From UBA2259 sp964543485 (GTDB lineage: Bacteria > Patescibacteriota > Dojkabacteria > SC72): DNA of 41,280 nt. The notes under the pieces are model-generated. The model was not told the DNA's origin. It made no database searches and saw only the letters and a list, made by a program, of their open reading frames with translations. Below are positions 1 through 7,696 of the stretch, one piece after another. Location: the NCBI GenBank assembly GCA_964543485.1, contig CAZIYI010000006.1, positions 1 through 41,280 on the forward strand. Direction: 5' to 3'. The position numbers and the translations under genes are program-made. Numbering within the stretch: position 1 is the first letter of the stretch; each line of letters begins with the position of its first letter.

Positions 1-2
1 AG

Positions 3-3000
3 TGGACTATAGATAAAATAGCTCCCACAATCCAGTTCATCAATAATACTCCATCTATCTCATCTGTAATAGGAAATACAATTAAAATAGAGTGGCAAGC
101 TACTGATGAAAAAAGCTTGTACTCAATTGTCGGAAACATTTACACTACTGCATCGTTAGCAGATGTTGGAGATATATCCATAATACAAGCTTCCTCTGGA
201 GTAACTTTAAAATATGGTTTGGGAGGAACATTCTCCCCTACTCTAAGTACTTCGCTGGGTGGAGTAATTGGTAATTTAGATACTGGTTGGGCATTTAGAG
301 TGGATCCGAATATGGGTACTGCATCTCATACTGGAAGTATTACTATAAATATTGGAGAGAATAGAGAGGGAATACTCATATTTTACTTAACAGCATTTGA
401 TGATGCAGGTAATGTCTCTATGCCGCAATATGATCAAAGTATATTTGATATAAATGATTGGTTAGTAACAGATGGTGGTTTGGTCTACTCTTTAGATGGG
501 TCTACATTCTCAACAAAAACATTTACAGAAGATCCTGGATGGGCAGGTATTCTTCCACCTATTGGGGATTCAGGGTCACTACTCTACAATCTTGCTGATC
601 TTTCAAGTGAACTTTTTGCACAAGGACAATCCTCTACTGCACCTAGTTCTCTTGTAAATAGCTCATTTACTAAAAGTTACAATATTAAAAACTATCCACA
701 AACAAAAGTAACAAGTTTCTATGACAATTTCTTAAGGGCTTACGAGAGGGACAAAACTAAAATGTCTAGTTTAATAGAAATAAGTCCTGCTACATCAACA
801 ATTGAGAGTAATTTAAATGGTACAGGAGCTTGTGGAGGACAAAATCAAGAATTCTGTGTATTGAAAGTACCGGGAAATCTTTCAGTCAACGCTTCTAAAG
901 AGACTTTCATTTGTAATAGGAAAGCAGCAATATTTGTTGAAGGAAATTTAACAATCAGTCCAGATGTTCGTAATCATCAAGTAAAGCAAGATGATTCTCT
1001 TGGATGTATATTTATAGTAAAAGGTGATGTAATTATCTCTGAAGGTAGCAACGCATCTAGTAAGAATTCCTTCCTCTATGACGTGTTGAATGCATATATA
1101 TTAGCAGATGGAGAAATTACCATAGAGCATGAAGATAATAAATTACCACAAGGAGATCCTGATGTTATTGATGATGCAGATGATGTTACTGTATGGCAAA
1201 GTACGGATTCTGTTAATACAATTTTATCACAAGAATTAAATCCATCCCTATATACTGAAGAAACAGGTTCAATAAAAGTTACAGCTGCAGATAACTATAC
1301 CAGCTCATCTGAGACTATAGATTTAATGGAGTATTCAACAGATGCATTGGCTCAAGCTGCCTATTATACTGGAGTTGGGGAGGGAGTTATTGCTACTGGT
1401 GGAATTATGACTACAGTAGGAAGTGATGTGGTTCACACATTTAATTCTGGAGGAAGATTCACTATTACTAGGGGAGGGAATGTGCAGGTATTGGTTGTTG
1501 GTGGAGGAGGAGCTGGTGGTGGTAATGACTGTGGTGGTGGTGGTGGTGGTGCCGGAGGAGTTATCTACAACCCTTCTTTTCCTGTATCTTCAGGAACATA
1601 TGTAAATATTACAGTAGGAGCTGGTGGTCTTAGCTATTCGTACGATGGTGCTTCAAATGGTCGAAACTCTACCTTTTCTACTCTTGTTGCAAGAGGAGGA
1701 GGAGCTGGTGGAGATCATGCTGTTACCATCGAGTCAGAAAATGGAAATTTAGGTGGCTCTGGTGGTGGTGGCGCGGGTGGCTATGGTACCCCTTACGGTT
1801 TTCGTGGAGCAGGAATAGCTGGACAAGGAAACAGGGGTGGAAATGGTGTGACAACCTGGTCAACCTGGGCGTATAGGGGGTGGGGTGGAGGAGGTGGTGG
1901 TGGTGCTGGTGCTGGAGGTCAAAATGCAAATTATTTATCTACAACTTTGAGAAATGGTGGTGATGGAGGTATTGGTGTTGCAAACTCCATATCTGGAACC
2001 CTAAAGTATTATGGAGGTGGGGGTGGTGGTGGTGCTTTGTATATTGCTAAAGGAGGCCTGGGTGGTTTAGGTGGAGGTGGAAATGCAAGATATAGTGGAG
2101 CAGCAAATACAGGAGGAGGTGGTGGTGGTAATGCTGGGTCATATGATATCAGAGGTGGTTACGGTGGTTCTGGTGTCGTTATTGTTAGATATTCTACAAG
2201 TAGTGGTGTAATGGTCTATCATGAACCAACTATTGTACAACAGGGCTCATACGCTCTTAAGGTTGTTGCAGACCAAACAGTATCATTAAATAAAACTGCA
2301 GTTAAAACCTTCCCTACTCCATTGAATCTCTCTGGTAATACATACCTATCCTTTTATATGAGGTCTAATAGAACAGGAAGTAATATATCAGTTGGTATAA
2401 GGGATACTGGTGGTACAGTTACCCAAATTACTCCTGAAATTACTGTTGCTAATGGATATCAGAAATTTACCTTAGATCTCTCGGGTGTATCTGATGTGAA
2501 CAAAGATGCAATAAATCAATTGATAATTACAATATTAAATGCTGATGCAAGTAATACTTTGTATATTGATAATGTTGTGAGTGGGTATGATATACCTGCC
2601 TCATTAGATGATGTTGTATGGACTCAAAAATCTGTCTCTCGAAATATGTCTAATTATGATTTAATAACATTTTGGATAAGATCAACACAGGCAGGTGCAT
2701 CCGTTCAATTCCAATTCGGAGAAAGTACTTATTCAGAAAGAACATTCAATGTTACAATTCCCAATGCAAACGAATGGGTTCCTGTATCAATAGATATTAC
2801 AGGTATAAGTGATAATTTATTAGATAGAGTACTGTATTACGCATTCAGGATAATTAATATAAACCCAGGAGAATCCTTCTACTTTGATGATATTAGAAAT
2901 GAAAATCTGTTCTCTCCTGATGAATTAGACTATGGAGAAATAATTGACGGTTTGTATATGGATGGAGGGCTTCTGTCTCTAGACAGTAGTACAAATCCTA

Positions 3001-3152
3001 GTATACAAATCTTGAGATATCTTCGATTAGAAGAAAGATTAAGATTCCCTGTCTTAGTTATAGATTATCATCCTAAATACGGCATATTAGCAGAACAGTT
3101 TTTTGGTAATACATACACATTACAAAAAACAGAAGTAGGTTTTAAACCTTAA
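3..3152 (+). CDS. Large glycine-rich surface protein, 3' part (5' end outside window)
   Basis: The frame is open from the window edge (first full codon at 3), so this is the C-terminal 1049 residues of a longer protein. In order I see an Ig-like segment (about 3-450, with an 'IDKIAP' linker), a strand-rich 'VEGNLTI / VKGDVII / ADGEITI' region (about 810-1180) like the beta-helical part of pilus-associated surface proteins, and a glycine-rich domain (about 1390-2200, VLVVGGGG to GGSGVVIVRY). Two jelly-roll, carbohydrate-binding-like modules follow (about 2215-2590 and 2600-2910, each ending in a YIDN or YFDD strand), then a short tail with DGLYMDGGLL and YHPKYG. No C-terminal membrane anchor or sorting signal is visible. 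pilM follows after 49 nt on the same strand, so a role at the pilus or cell surface is plausible but inferred. The stop is TAA. Confidence 0.8.
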   Translation, partial: WTIDKIAPTIQFINNTPSISSVIGNTIKIEWQATDEKSLYSIVGNIYTTASLADVGDISIIQASSGVTLKYGLGGTFSPTLSTSLGGVIGNLDTGWAFRVDPNMGTASHTGSITINIGENREGILIFYLTAFDDAGNVSMPQYDQSIFDINDWLVTDGGLVYSLDGSTFSTKTFTEDPGWAGILPPIGDSGSLLYNLADLSSELFAQGQSSTAPSSLVNSSFTKSYNIKNYPQTKVTSFYDNFLRAYERDKTKMSSLIEISPATSTIESNLNGTGACGGQNQEFCVLKVPGNLSVNASKETFICNRKAAIFVEGNLTISPDVRNHQVKQDDSLGCIFIVKGDVIISEGSNASSKNSFLYDVLNAYILADGEITIEHEDNKLPQGDPDVIDDADDVTVWQSTDSVNTILSQELNPSLYTEETGSIKVTAADNYTSSSETIDLMEYSTDALAQAAYYTGVGEGVIATGGIMTTVGSDVVHTFNSGGRFTITRGGNVQVLVVGGGGAGGGNDCGGGGGGAGGVIYNPSFPVSSGTYVNITVGAGGLSYSYDGASNGRNSTFSTLVARGGGAGGDHAVTIESENGNLGGSGGGGAGGYGTPYGFRGAGIAGQGNRGGNGVTTWSTWAYRGWGGGGGGGAGAGGQNANYLSTTLRNGGDGGIGVANSISGTLKYYGGGGGGGALYIAKGGLGGLGGGGNARYSGAANTGGGGGGNAGSYDIRGGYGGSGVVIVRYSTSSGVMVYHEPTIVQQGSYALKVVADQTVSLNKTAVKTFPTPLNLSGNTYLSFYMRSNRTGSNISVGIRDTGGTVTQITPEITVANGYQKFTLDLSGVSDVNKDAINQLIITILNADASNTLYIDNVVSGYDIPASLDDVVWTQKSVSRNMSNYDLITFWIRSTQAGASVQFQFGESTYSERTFNVTIPNANEWVPVSIDITGISDNLLDRVLYYAFRIININPGESFYFDDIRNENLFSPDELDYGEIIDGLYMDGGLLSLDSSTNPSIQILRYLRLEERLRFPVLVIDYHPKYGILAEQFFGNTYTLQKTEVGFKP
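1533..1550 (+). repeat. In-frame GGT trinucleotide repeat
   Basis: Six consecutive GGT triplets encode part of the glycine-rich domain. More GGT/GGA-rich tracts lie at about 1495-1530, 1760-1790, 1876-1915, 2012-2040 and 2110-2130. They are G-rich on the coding strand, unlike the rest of this AT-rich window. Being in-frame, slippage would lengthen or shorten glycine runs without breaking the frame. Confidence 0.8.
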
Positions 3153-3201
3153 TATATTTCTGCTATTATATATGTGAGTCATAATTTAACTGTCCAAGAA
3201 T

Positions 3202-4230
3202 ATGGCAAAGCTGCCCGACCATGTAGGCATAGATTTTGGAACACATAGTGTAAAAGCCGTAGAATTAAAGAACATACTTTCCAAGCCACAGCTTGTCAAC
3301 TTAGGTACTCAGTTAACCCCAAAAGGAGTAATTAACAGTGAAGAGAGACAAGATCAAAAGAAATTAGGAGAAGCCCTTAAGTTACTCTATTCAAATTCTA
3401 AGATAAGGAATTCTAAAGTTGTAATGGCTTTACCTGAGTTTTCTGTATTTACAAGATTTCTAGAGTTTCCGGGTGTTAAGAAAGAAGAACTTAAACAAGC
3501 TGTATATTATGAAGCCAAACAGTATATACCTGTACCAATAGATGAGGTACAGATGAGTTATGTTGTAATTGGTTTTAACGAGGAGAGAAACGCTCCTAGA
3601 GTTTTACTTGTTGCTGCACCAAGAAAGATTGTTGATATATATATGAATGTTGCTAACTTTGCTAACTTAGAACTAATTGCAATAGAAACGGAATCGGTTG
3701 CAATGGGTAGAGCAATGTTTAGATCTATGGGTAAAAAAGATTGTGTAATGTTAGATTTTGGTGCGAATAGTACAGATATGAGTATTATGACTAATGGTGC
3801 ATTAGTTTTTTCTCAAAGTATATCCATTGGTTCTGATTCTTTAACACAAGCCATTGTAAATAAATTCAATTTTGATTATAACCGGGCAGAGGAATTTAAA
3901 CGTGGTTATGGATTACTACAGAATGCTGCTGATGGTAAGATATACAGTGCTCTGATGCCTATTGTTGAATCAATTATGATAGAGGTAAGAAGAGGTGTCG
4001 AGTTTTACAAAAACAAGACAATGAGTGCCCCTCCTATGTCGTATCTTTTAAATGGAGATGGTGCCCTACTCCCTGGTTTAACAGAGTATGTTTCTAAATC
4101 ACTAGGGGTTGATGCACAAATTGCAAATCCGTGGTTAAATGTATTAGTAGAAAATAAATTTAAAAATCTAATTGCAAAATATGGACCTTCATATTCTGTA
4201 GCAATTGGATTGGCTTTAAAAGATGAATAA
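3202..4230 (+). CDS. pilM: Type IV pilus assembly protein PilM
   Basis: This 342-residue actin-fold ATPase-like protein is expected to sit on the cytoplasmic side of the inner pilus platform and bind the N-terminal tail of PilN. The N-terminal phosphate-binding loop is seen as GIDFGTHSVKAVEL. A second actin-fold phosphate loop is VMLDFGANSTDMSI, and the segment LPEFSVFTRFLEFP is typical of PilM. Length matches the family (about 340-355). It starts with ATG; no Shine-Dalgarno is evident. It overlaps pilN by 8 nt, and pilO follows 1 nt after pilN, so the three form one translational unit. The large surface protein just upstream may be cotranscribed. The pilus motor ATPases, PilC and prepilins are not in the window. 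Confidence 0.93.
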   Translation: MAKLPDHVGIDFGTHSVKAVELKNILSKPQLVNLGTQLTPKGVINSEERQDQKKLGEALKLLYSNSKIRNSKVVMALPEFSVFTRFLEFPGVKKEELKQAVYYEAKQYIPVPIDEVQMSYVVIGFNEERNAPRVLLVAAPRKIVDIYMNVANFANLELIAIETESVAMGRAMFRSMGKKDCVMLDFGANSTDMSIMTNGALVFSQSISIGSDSLTQAIVNKFNFDYNRAEEFKRGYGLLQNAADGKIYSALMPIVESIMIEVRRGVEFYKNKTMSAPPMSYLLNGDGALLPGLTEYVSKSLGVDAQIANPWLNVLVENKFKNLIAKYGPSYSVAIGLALKDE

Positions 4231-4909
4231 CCAAGAAGTAAAAAATACAAACGCAAATATAGTGAAACAGAATCAACCGGTTGTTCCTGATACTAATAGC
4301 CCATCAGTATTATCTACTAATAAACCAACATTGGCAGAGCCAATCGGTAATCAGGTTGAGGAAGGTTTTAATTTAATACCTTCTTTAACAAAAGAGGAAA
4401 AGATTCATGTTAAGAAAAAAAATACTTTAAATATTGGATCTTTACTAAGTATTATTACTTTATCTGCAATTGCACTGGGTATTGTTGGTTTTAATATACT
4501 ATCTAAAACGCAATTGAATTTTAAGAAGAGTACTCTAGCTAAAATTGAAAAGGAGGCAAATTCTAAAATTGATAAGATAGAATCGAATAATATTATTTTA
4601 ACAAGAATAGATCTTTATGAAAATGTTAAGAAAAACGCTTTTTCGCAGAAAGAGATTATAGAGTTTCTAAATGAAATTGCAGGTAAAGTAAGTGGTATTA
4701 CATATCGAAATATTGTCATATCTGAGGATCTGACTTTTGAGTTATCTGGTAATGGACCAGATTTTGAACAGATATCTAGATTGTGGTATCTCTTTGGAAT
4801 AAATGAAAATATTGAGATCATAAATCTATCTTCAGTAAATAAGAGTGAAAATGGTGCAACATTTTCTTTTGAGGGAAAGTTAATATTTGAAAATTTTAAG
4901 AATCAGTAA
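4223..4909 (+). CDS. pilN: Type IV pilus assembly protein PilN (N-terminally extended)
   Basis: This 228-residue bitopic membrane protein of the pilus alignment complex is identified by its place between pilM and pilO and by its architecture. It has a short cytoplasmic tail, one membrane helix at about residues 73-93 (IGSLLSIITLSAIALGIVGF), a coiled-coil stretch rich in K/E/I, and a C-terminal ferredoxin-like domain. The PilM-binding motif, usually INLLP at the extreme N terminus, appears as FNLIPS at about residues 49-54, so some 48 polar, N/P/T-rich residues precede it. The ATG overlaps the pilM stop by 8 nt, which supports this start. The stop is TAA. Confidence 0.85.
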   Translation: MNNQEVKNTNANIVKQNQPVVPDTNSPSVLSTNKPTLAEPIGNQVEEGFNLIPSLTKEEKIHVKKKNTLNIGSLLSIITLSAIALGIVGFNILSKTQLNFKKSTLAKIEKEANSKIDKIESNNIILTRIDLYENVKKNAFSQKEIIEFLNEIAGKVSGITYRNIVISEDLTFELSGNGPDFEQISRLWYLFGINENIEIINLSSVNKSENGATFSFEGKLIFENFKNQ

Positions 4910-4910
4910 T

Positions 4911-5600
4911 ATGGGATTAATAAGTACAAAAGCGAGTAAAAAGAAAGAAGAAGAGTTAACTCAAATTAGTGAGAAATCTAAAAAAGGTAAGCTTGGTTTT
5001 GCTGATTTAATAATACCTATTGCTTCTGGGATTGTATTTATCATCCTTTCTTTTGGAGTGTTTATCCCTATGATTAATGCCGCCCTTGAGTATCAAGATG
5101 AGATTAAGGTTAGTAATGAAAAAATTGAACAGTTGGAAAAATTGAATAACAGATTAGACAAGTTGGATGATGATCAACTTAATGAAGATGTTGTAACTGC
5201 AAGAAAGGTAATACCTAAGAAATTGCTTGTTTCTGATCTACTACTCTATTTAAATGAATTGGCAATATCTTTAGATTTAAGTATCTCAGAACTTTCTTCT
5301 GCAGATGCTCTTAATGCTGTTTCAGGACCTGTTGAGTATAGTGGTAATTACGAAAATGTACTGAAATTCTTAGAGAATGTCCAAAATGTTTCTCCATATA
5401 TGTTACGGCTGCAAAATGTTGAAATCTCTGCAAGACAGGACGTAGAAGCAGGGGAAACATGGAATATCTCATTAGATGTTAGCGGATACTATCTAGCGGA
5501 AGAAGATATCAATCTTGATGTCTACGCTCCATTCCAATTATATACAGAGTATGAAGAGGTAATGGAGATATTAAAAAGAAAAGCAGAGAGTTTGGATTAA
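4911..5600 (+). CDS. pilO: Type IV pilus assembly protein PilO
   Basis: This 229-residue bitopic protein pairs with PilN in the pilus alignment complex. It has a basic N-terminal tail, one membrane helix at about residues 33-58 (ADLIIPIASGIVFIILSFGV), a coiled coil with heptad-like E/K/L spacing (NEKIEQLEKLNNRLDKLDDD) and a C-terminal ferredoxin-like fold containing VSGPVEYSGNYENVLKFLENV. I chose the ATG at 4911, 1 nt after the pilN stop. The frame can be opened to a TTG at 4887, but that would overlap pilN and lacks support. Its TAA stop shares three bases with the stop of the convergent khpA gene. Confidence 0.88.
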   Translation: MGLISTKASKKKEEELTQISEKSKKGKLGFADLIIPIASGIVFIILSFGVFIPMINAALEYQDEIKVSNEKIEQLEKLNNRLDKLDDDQLNEDVVTARKVIPKKLLVSDLLLYLNELAISLDLSISELSSADALNAVSGPVEYSGNYENVLKFLENVQNVSPYMLRLQNVEISARQDVEAGETWNISLDVSGYYLAEEDINLDVYAPFQLYTEYEEVMEILKRKAESLD

Positions 5601-5890
5601 ATATTATCTTCTAACATGTCCTCTTCTTGATTACTCTCTTGAGGTGCTTTATCATCCTTAAGTATTACTCTTACCCTTTTATTATTTCTTATTGCACTTA
5701 TTGTAATGATATCTCTTATAGAGTTAATTGTTCTTCCTTTTCTACCGATGATAACCCCTTTATCATTTTCATTAACATCTATTGTAAGAATTGTTAAACC
5801 AGGAAAATCAACACTCTCTCTCTCATCAATTGAAATATCATCTGGATAGTTTACAATTGATTTAACTATATGCTCTAGTAATTCTTTCAT
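5597..5890 (-). CDS. khpA: KH-domain RNA-binding protein (KhpA-like)
   Basis: This 97-residue protein contains a single type II KH domain. The RNA-binding GxxG loop is GRKG, in the segment VIIGRKGRTINSIRDII (about residues 46-62). The N terminus MKELLEHIVKSIVNYPDDI matches KhpA proteins, which act as RNA chaperones with KhpB and are linked to cell-size control in Gram-positives. The family is usually 75-80 residues; here an acidic tail of about 15 residues is added. It lies downstream of rpsP, the usual rpsP-khpA neighbourhood, separated by 88 nt with no terminator visible. No Shine-Dalgarno precedes the ATG. The TAA stop overlaps the pilO stop on the other strand. Confidence 0.9.
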   Translation of the reverse strand: MKELLEHIVKSIVNYPDDISIDERESVDFPGLTILTIDVNENDKGVIIGRKGRTINSIRDIITISAIRNNKRVRVILKDDKAPQESNQEEDMLEDNI

Positions 5891-5978
5891 ATATTTAGAA
5901 TAAACTAAATTAAGATCTATTAGAAAAATTATACTATTACCAGAGAGATTTTACTAGGAGTCAAATTTGAAGGAAGAG

Positions 5979-6278
5979 TTATTCTTTTTTCTTCTCTTTC
6001 TTTACAGTACTAGGTTTCTTAGAGCCCCTCTTTAACTCTTTGAGTAAGCCAAGCTTTACAAAGTACTGAGCTATAGTATCAGAAGGTTGTGCACCTTTAG
6101 ACAGCCATTTCGCTGCCTGCTCTTTATCAACTTCAAAAGTGGTAGGATTCGTTCTAGGGTTATAGTACCCTATTTCCTCAACACTCTTCCCGTCTCTTGG
6201 TAGGGCACTTTCCATAACCACTATTCTATAATGTGGTTGTCTACTTCTTCCTGTTCTTTTTAGTCTTATTTTTAACAT
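5979..6278 (-). CDS. rpsP: 30S ribosomal protein S16
   Basis: This 99-residue protein has the S16 N terminus MLKIRLKRTGRSRQPHYRIVV followed by ESALPRDGKSVEEIGYYNPR, which binds 16S rRNA during 30S assembly. The central WLSKGAQPSDTIAQYF segment is also typical. A lysine-rich tail (KKPSTVKKEKKKE) extends past the conserved body. It sits between rnc (40 nt upstream) and khpA on the same strand. No Shine-Dalgarno is seen in front of the ATG, as for most genes here. Confidence 0.97.
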   Translation of the reverse strand: MLKIRLKRTGRSRQPHYRIVVMESALPRDGKSVEEIGYYNPRTNPTTFEVDKEQAAKWLSKGAQPSDTIAQYFVKLGLLKELKRGSKKPSTVKKEKKKE

Positions 6279-6317
6279 AGCAGAGTTATTTTAACAGATG
6301 ATATCACAATATTCAAG

Positions 6318-7028
6318 TTAATTTGATTTACTTTCTAAATACTCTATTCCTTTTGTTGCTGCTTCTTCTTCGGCCCTCTGTTTACTACTCCCTACTCCCT
6401 TCCCTATTACTTTGTCATTTACCTTAATTACTACAGTAAATTCTTTGTCATGATCAGGACCATTCTCATTAGTTACCTCATATGCTGGTGTTACTTTAAA
6501 ATCTTGTTGAATAATCTCTTGTATTTTTGTTTTACTATCAATATCTAACCTATGTTTAACAATACTATCCAATTTCTTGATTAAAAACCTATGTATAAAT
6601 TCTTTACAGGAGTCATATCCTTGATCAATATAAATTGCTCCAATAATCGCCTCGAAGGTATTTGCTAGTAGAAAGTTTTTAGTTCTACCTCCTGTATCCT
6701 CTTCTCCCTTTGATAGTAGGATGTTATCACCAATACCAATTTCTTTTGCAGTATCTGCTAAACTTTCTGTTTTAACTAAAGCAGATCTAAAACTTGTTAA
6801 CTCACCTTCAGGTCTGTGGGGATATTTATGAAAAAGATAATCAGAAACAACTAATTCTAAAACAGCATCTCCAAGAAATTCCAATCTTTCATTATGAGAG
6901 TTAACTTCTTTATGTTCATTTAAATATGATCTGTGAGTAAGTGCCTCAATTAAATTACTCTTATTAACAAAAGACACTCCTATTTTAATTTGAAATTCTT
7001 TTATACTATCCATTTCTTTCTTTTTCAT
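6318..7028 (-). CDS. rnc: Ribonuclease III
   Basis: This 236-residue endonuclease cleaves double-stranded RNA, for example in rRNA precursor processing. The RNase III signature is HNERLEFLGDAVLELVVSDY, with the second acidic site in NTFEAIIGAIYIDQG. A C-terminal dsRNA-binding domain (about residues 160-232) includes KVIGKGVGSSKQRAEEEAA. I keep the ATG at 7028 because AGGAG lies 6 nt upstream of it, one of the few clear Shine-Dalgarno sites in the window, even though this gives a 23-nt overlap with nusB. An internal ATG at 7013 would also work. Length is normal for the family. Confidence 0.96.
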   Translation of the reverse strand: MKKKEMDSIKEFQIKIGVSFVNKSNLIEALTHRSYLNEHKEVNSHNERLEFLGDAVLELVVSDYLFHKYPHRPEGELTSFRSALVKTESLADTAKEIGIGDNILLSKGEEDTGGRTKNFLLANTFEAIIGAIYIDQGYDSCKEFIHRFLIKKLDSIVKHRLDIDSKTKIQEIIQQDFKVTPAYEVTNENGPDHDKEFTVVIKVNDKVIGKGVGSSKQRAEEEAATKGIEYLESKSN

Positions 7029-7437
7029 ATATGGCTCCTAGTACTCCATTTACAAATTTACTACTACTATCTCCTCCAAACTCTTTTGCTAATTCTATTG
7101 CTTCATCTATCGCAACTTTAGGTGGTGTAAGATCTGCAATAAAGCCCTCAAAGATGGCTATCCTTAATATCTGTAAGTCTACAAGTTTCATTTGTGTGAT
7201 CGGCCATTGAGGTGCATACTTTGTTATTATCTCATCTATCTCTGAATGTTTGTCTTTAACCCCAATCACTAATTTCTCATACAATTCCTCATTATATCTC
7301 TCTATTTCATCTATGGCAGATAGCTCTGAAACAGTAAAATCCACTACTGCTTCACTATTGAATTTGAAATCACTTGAGAAAAGAGACTGTAATGCAAGTC
7401 CTCTAGATAAATGTCTCGGATCATTTGATTTCTTCAT
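7006..7437 (-). CDS. nusB: Transcription antitermination factor NusB
   Basis: This 143-residue all-helical RNA-binding protein acts with NusE/S10 in rRNA antitermination. The segments RGLALQSLFSSDF near the N terminus, APQWPITQMKLVDLQILRIAIFE and PPKVAIDEAIELAKEFGGDSSSKFVNGVLGAI are diagnostic. Length is in the normal range (130-150). It starts 14 nt after rpmF ends and its 3' end overlaps rnc by 23 nt, pointing to one mRNA. The stop is TAG. Confidence 0.95.
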   Translation of the reverse strand: MKKSNDPRHLSRGLALQSLFSSDFKFNSEAVVDFTVSELSAIDEIERYNEELYEKLVIGVKDKHSEIDEIITKYAPQWPITQMKLVDLQILRIAIFEGFIADLTPPKVAIDEAIELAKEFGGDSSSKFVNGVLGAIYEKERNG

Positions 7438-7451
7438 TTATTAAAGATTTA

Positions 7452-7634
7452 CTATTTATTACTTTTTAAATCTTTACCATCTCCGTAGTAACCACAGAAC
7501 TCGCAAACAAAATGAGGTCTTTTGACTTTACCACACTTAGGACATCTAGACATCTGTGGCTTACTTAGAAAGTCTTGAGCTCTTCTTCTGTTCTTTCTAC
7601 CTTTCGATATTTTTCTTTTTGGTAATGCTCCCAT
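7452..7634 (-). CDS. rpmF: 50S ribosomal protein L32
   Basis: This 60-residue zinc-ribbon ribosomal protein has the N terminus MGALPKRKISKGRKNRRRAQ, followed by two CxxC pairs (CPKCGKVKRPHFVCEFCG), the four-cysteine metal site of L32. It is the first gene of the rpmF-nusB-rnc-rpsP-khpA run and lies just behind a strong promoter. The stop is TAG. Confidence 0.96.
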   Translation of the reverse strand: MGALPKRKISKGRKNRRRAQDFLSKPQMSRCPKCGKVKRPHFVCEFCGYYGDGKDLKSNK

Positions 7635-7661
7635 ATCTATTTATACAAGATTAAACTTTGT

Positions 7662-7690
7662 ATTATATTTTAATATATCAATTCTTGCAA
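7662..7690 (-). promoter_or_regulatory. Promoter for rpmF-nusB-rnc-rpsP-khpA
   Basis: Reading the minus strand, TTGCAA (7690-7685) is followed after exactly 17 nt by TATAAT (7667-7662), a near-consensus sigma-70 type promoter. It predicts a start near 7655 and a leader of about 20 nt before the rpmF ATG at 7634. It starts 7 nt beyond the stop codon of the upstream Clp ATPase gene, so the translation operon has its own promoter. Confidence 0.75.
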
Positions 7691-7696
7691 CAATTA

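Noticed and set aside
1723..1929. His/Leu-rich antisense frame in the glycine-rich region
   Set aside because: It is the complement of GGT/GGA codons; its composition is an artefact of the sense gene.
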